Assembly (NCBI RefSeq): GCF_037975445.1 | Contig: NZ_CP150254.1 | Location: forward strand, 2,726,001-2,790,000 | Source: Peribacillus sp. FSL P2-0133 | GTDB lineage: Bacteria > Bacillota > Bacilli > Bacillales > DSM-1321 | DNA length: 64,000 nt | Direction: 5' to 3' | Part shown: piece by piece, positions 63,388-64,000 of the stretch | Position numbering within the stretch: the first letter of the stretch is position 1 | How the letters are laid out: every line of letters starts with the position of its first letter | Notes under the pieces: model-generated | What the model was told of the DNA's origin: nothing | The model's database searches: none | The model's input: only the letters and a program-made list of their open reading frames with translations | Made by a program: the position numbers and the translations under genes

Positions 63388-64000
63388 TTGAATCGTATAG
63401 CTATTATAGGCGGCGGTCCTGCTGGGTATGTAGCGGCAATCACTGTTGCCCAGCAGGATAAGGAAGTCATATTGGTAGTCGATGGGCCATTGGGGGGCAC
63501 CTGTTTAAACGAAGGCTGCATGCCAACGAAGTCATTATTGAAAAGTGCCGATACGTATGACTTGGTGAAAAATGCCGGGCATATGGGAATTCGCCTGCCC
63601 TCCAATTCGATTGAAGTCGATTGGGATACCGTACAGGAACGAAAGAGAGATGTCATATCTAAACTAGTGAACGGCATTCGATATTTAATGAATAAGAATA
63701 AAATAAAAGTCATTCAGGGAAGAGCGTCTATCCTGACGAGCCATCGACTTCGGATCGAGAACGGAAATAAAAATGAAGAGATTGAAGCAAGTAAGATCAT
63801 CATTTCAACGGGGTCCGAACCGATTCCTTTATCTTTTGCGCCGTTTGATGGTGAATGGATCATCCACAGTGGCCATGCCATGTCACTTCCTGCCATTCCC
63901 GATTCGCTGCTAATTGTCGGAGGCGGCGTCATCGGATGTGAATTTGCCAGTATTTATAGCAGGATGGGCACCAAGGTTACCGTTATAGAAATGGGGCCAA
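63388..64000 (+). CDS. acoL: Acetoin dehydrogenase E3 (dihydrolipoyl dehydrogenase), 3' end outside window
   Basis: An open frame from TTG 63388 (RBS AAAAGGAGGG, ten bases upstream) to the window end without a stop. FAD motif IAIIGGGPAGYVAA, redox pair C39-C44 in GGTCLNEGCMPTK and the start of the NAD motif (IVGGGVIGCEFA) show a dihydrolipoyl dehydrogenase. The start lies 17 bases after acoC. About 200 of the expected 460 residues are visible. Confidence 0.93.
   Translation, partial: MNRIAIIGGGPAGYVAAITVAQQDKEVILVVDGPLGGTCLNEGCMPTKSLLKSADTYDLVKNAGHMGIRLPSNSIEVDWDTVQERKRDVISKLVNGIRYLMNKNKIKVIQGRASILTSHRLRIENGNKNEEIEASKIIISTGSEPIPLSFAPFDGEWIIHSGHAMSLPAIPDSLLIVGGGVIGCEFASIYSRMGTKVTVIEMGP

Noticed and set aside
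1..64000. CRISPR array, prophage, tRNA or rRNA genes
   Set aside because: No regularly spaced repeats, phage structural genes, tRNA cloverleaf ends or rRNA sequence were seen in the window.

Overview
The window is a low-GC Firmicute chromosome segment, most likely from the Bacillaceae. Ribosome binding sites are strong AGGAGG types, TTG and GTG starts are common, terminators are hairpin plus T-run, and the window carries a sporulation-type diadenylate cyclase (cdaS), a SigL-type aco promoter, cre boxes, and c-di-AMP and glycine riboswitches. Placement near Bacillus/Peribacillus is inference; no 16S gene is present. There is no prophage, CRISPR array or intact insertion sequence. Signs of turnover are limited to a dead MFS gene, a truncated small membrane-protein gene, a group II intron-like scrap and an IS110 transposase remnant.

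Layout. 0-0.8 kb: end of a Rossmann-fold (possible methyltransferase) gene. 1.1-6.8 kb: a catabolic and uptake operon of YtcJ-type amidohydrolase, M20 carbamoylase-type hydrolase, DUF3311 peptide, sodium:solute symporter and nitrilase-family amidase. 6.9-8.8 kb: secreted NlpC/P60 peptidase and an MpsC/DUF2294 protein. 9.0-16.6 kb: the Kdp potassium pump, led by a ydaO-type c-di-AMP riboswitch, with a 32-residue membrane peptide, kdpF, kdpA, kdpB, kdpC and a kinase-less KdpD-like protein that carries the whole sensor unit twice. 16.7-23.7 kb: S9 peptidase, membrane GGDEF cyclase, methyltransferase and small proteins. 23.9-27.1 kb: a GntR regulator and three tandem short-chain dehydrogenases, with a palindromic operator over the -35 box. 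27.3-32.2 kb: mostly small single genes (lysozyme-like, DUF402, PhnB/VOC proteins, DinB, ferredoxin). 32.5-41.3 kb: cdaS, methionine aminopeptidase, winged-helix regulator, membrane GTPase, acyl-CoA dehydrogenase, sensor kinase and acetoacetyl-CoA synthetase. 41.6-44.4 kb: a decayed patch around an intact M20 amidohydrolase.

44.6-59.4 kb is a glycine-catabolism island. Two separate tandem glycine riboswitches precede (i) a CycA-like permease and (ii) glyA-gcvT-gcvH-gcvPA-gcvPB. These are followed by lipA, an IscA/HesB-like gene, lpd, purU, sdaAB and sdaAA. Together they could import glycine, cleave it, lipoylate GcvH, reoxidise its dihydrolipoamide, relieve one-carbon overload by hydrolysing formyl-THF, and turn serine into pyruvate. 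Two cre boxes suggest carbon catabolite control. 59.8-64 kb is the acetoin dehydrogenase operon acoABC plus the start of acoL, behind a textbook sigma-54 promoter and an upstream inverted repeat likely to bind its activator.

The least ordinary items are the double KdpD sensor without a kinase, the complete glycine module under two glycine riboswitches, and the riboswitch-plus-USP arrangement around kdp in a window that also encodes a c-di-AMP synthase.
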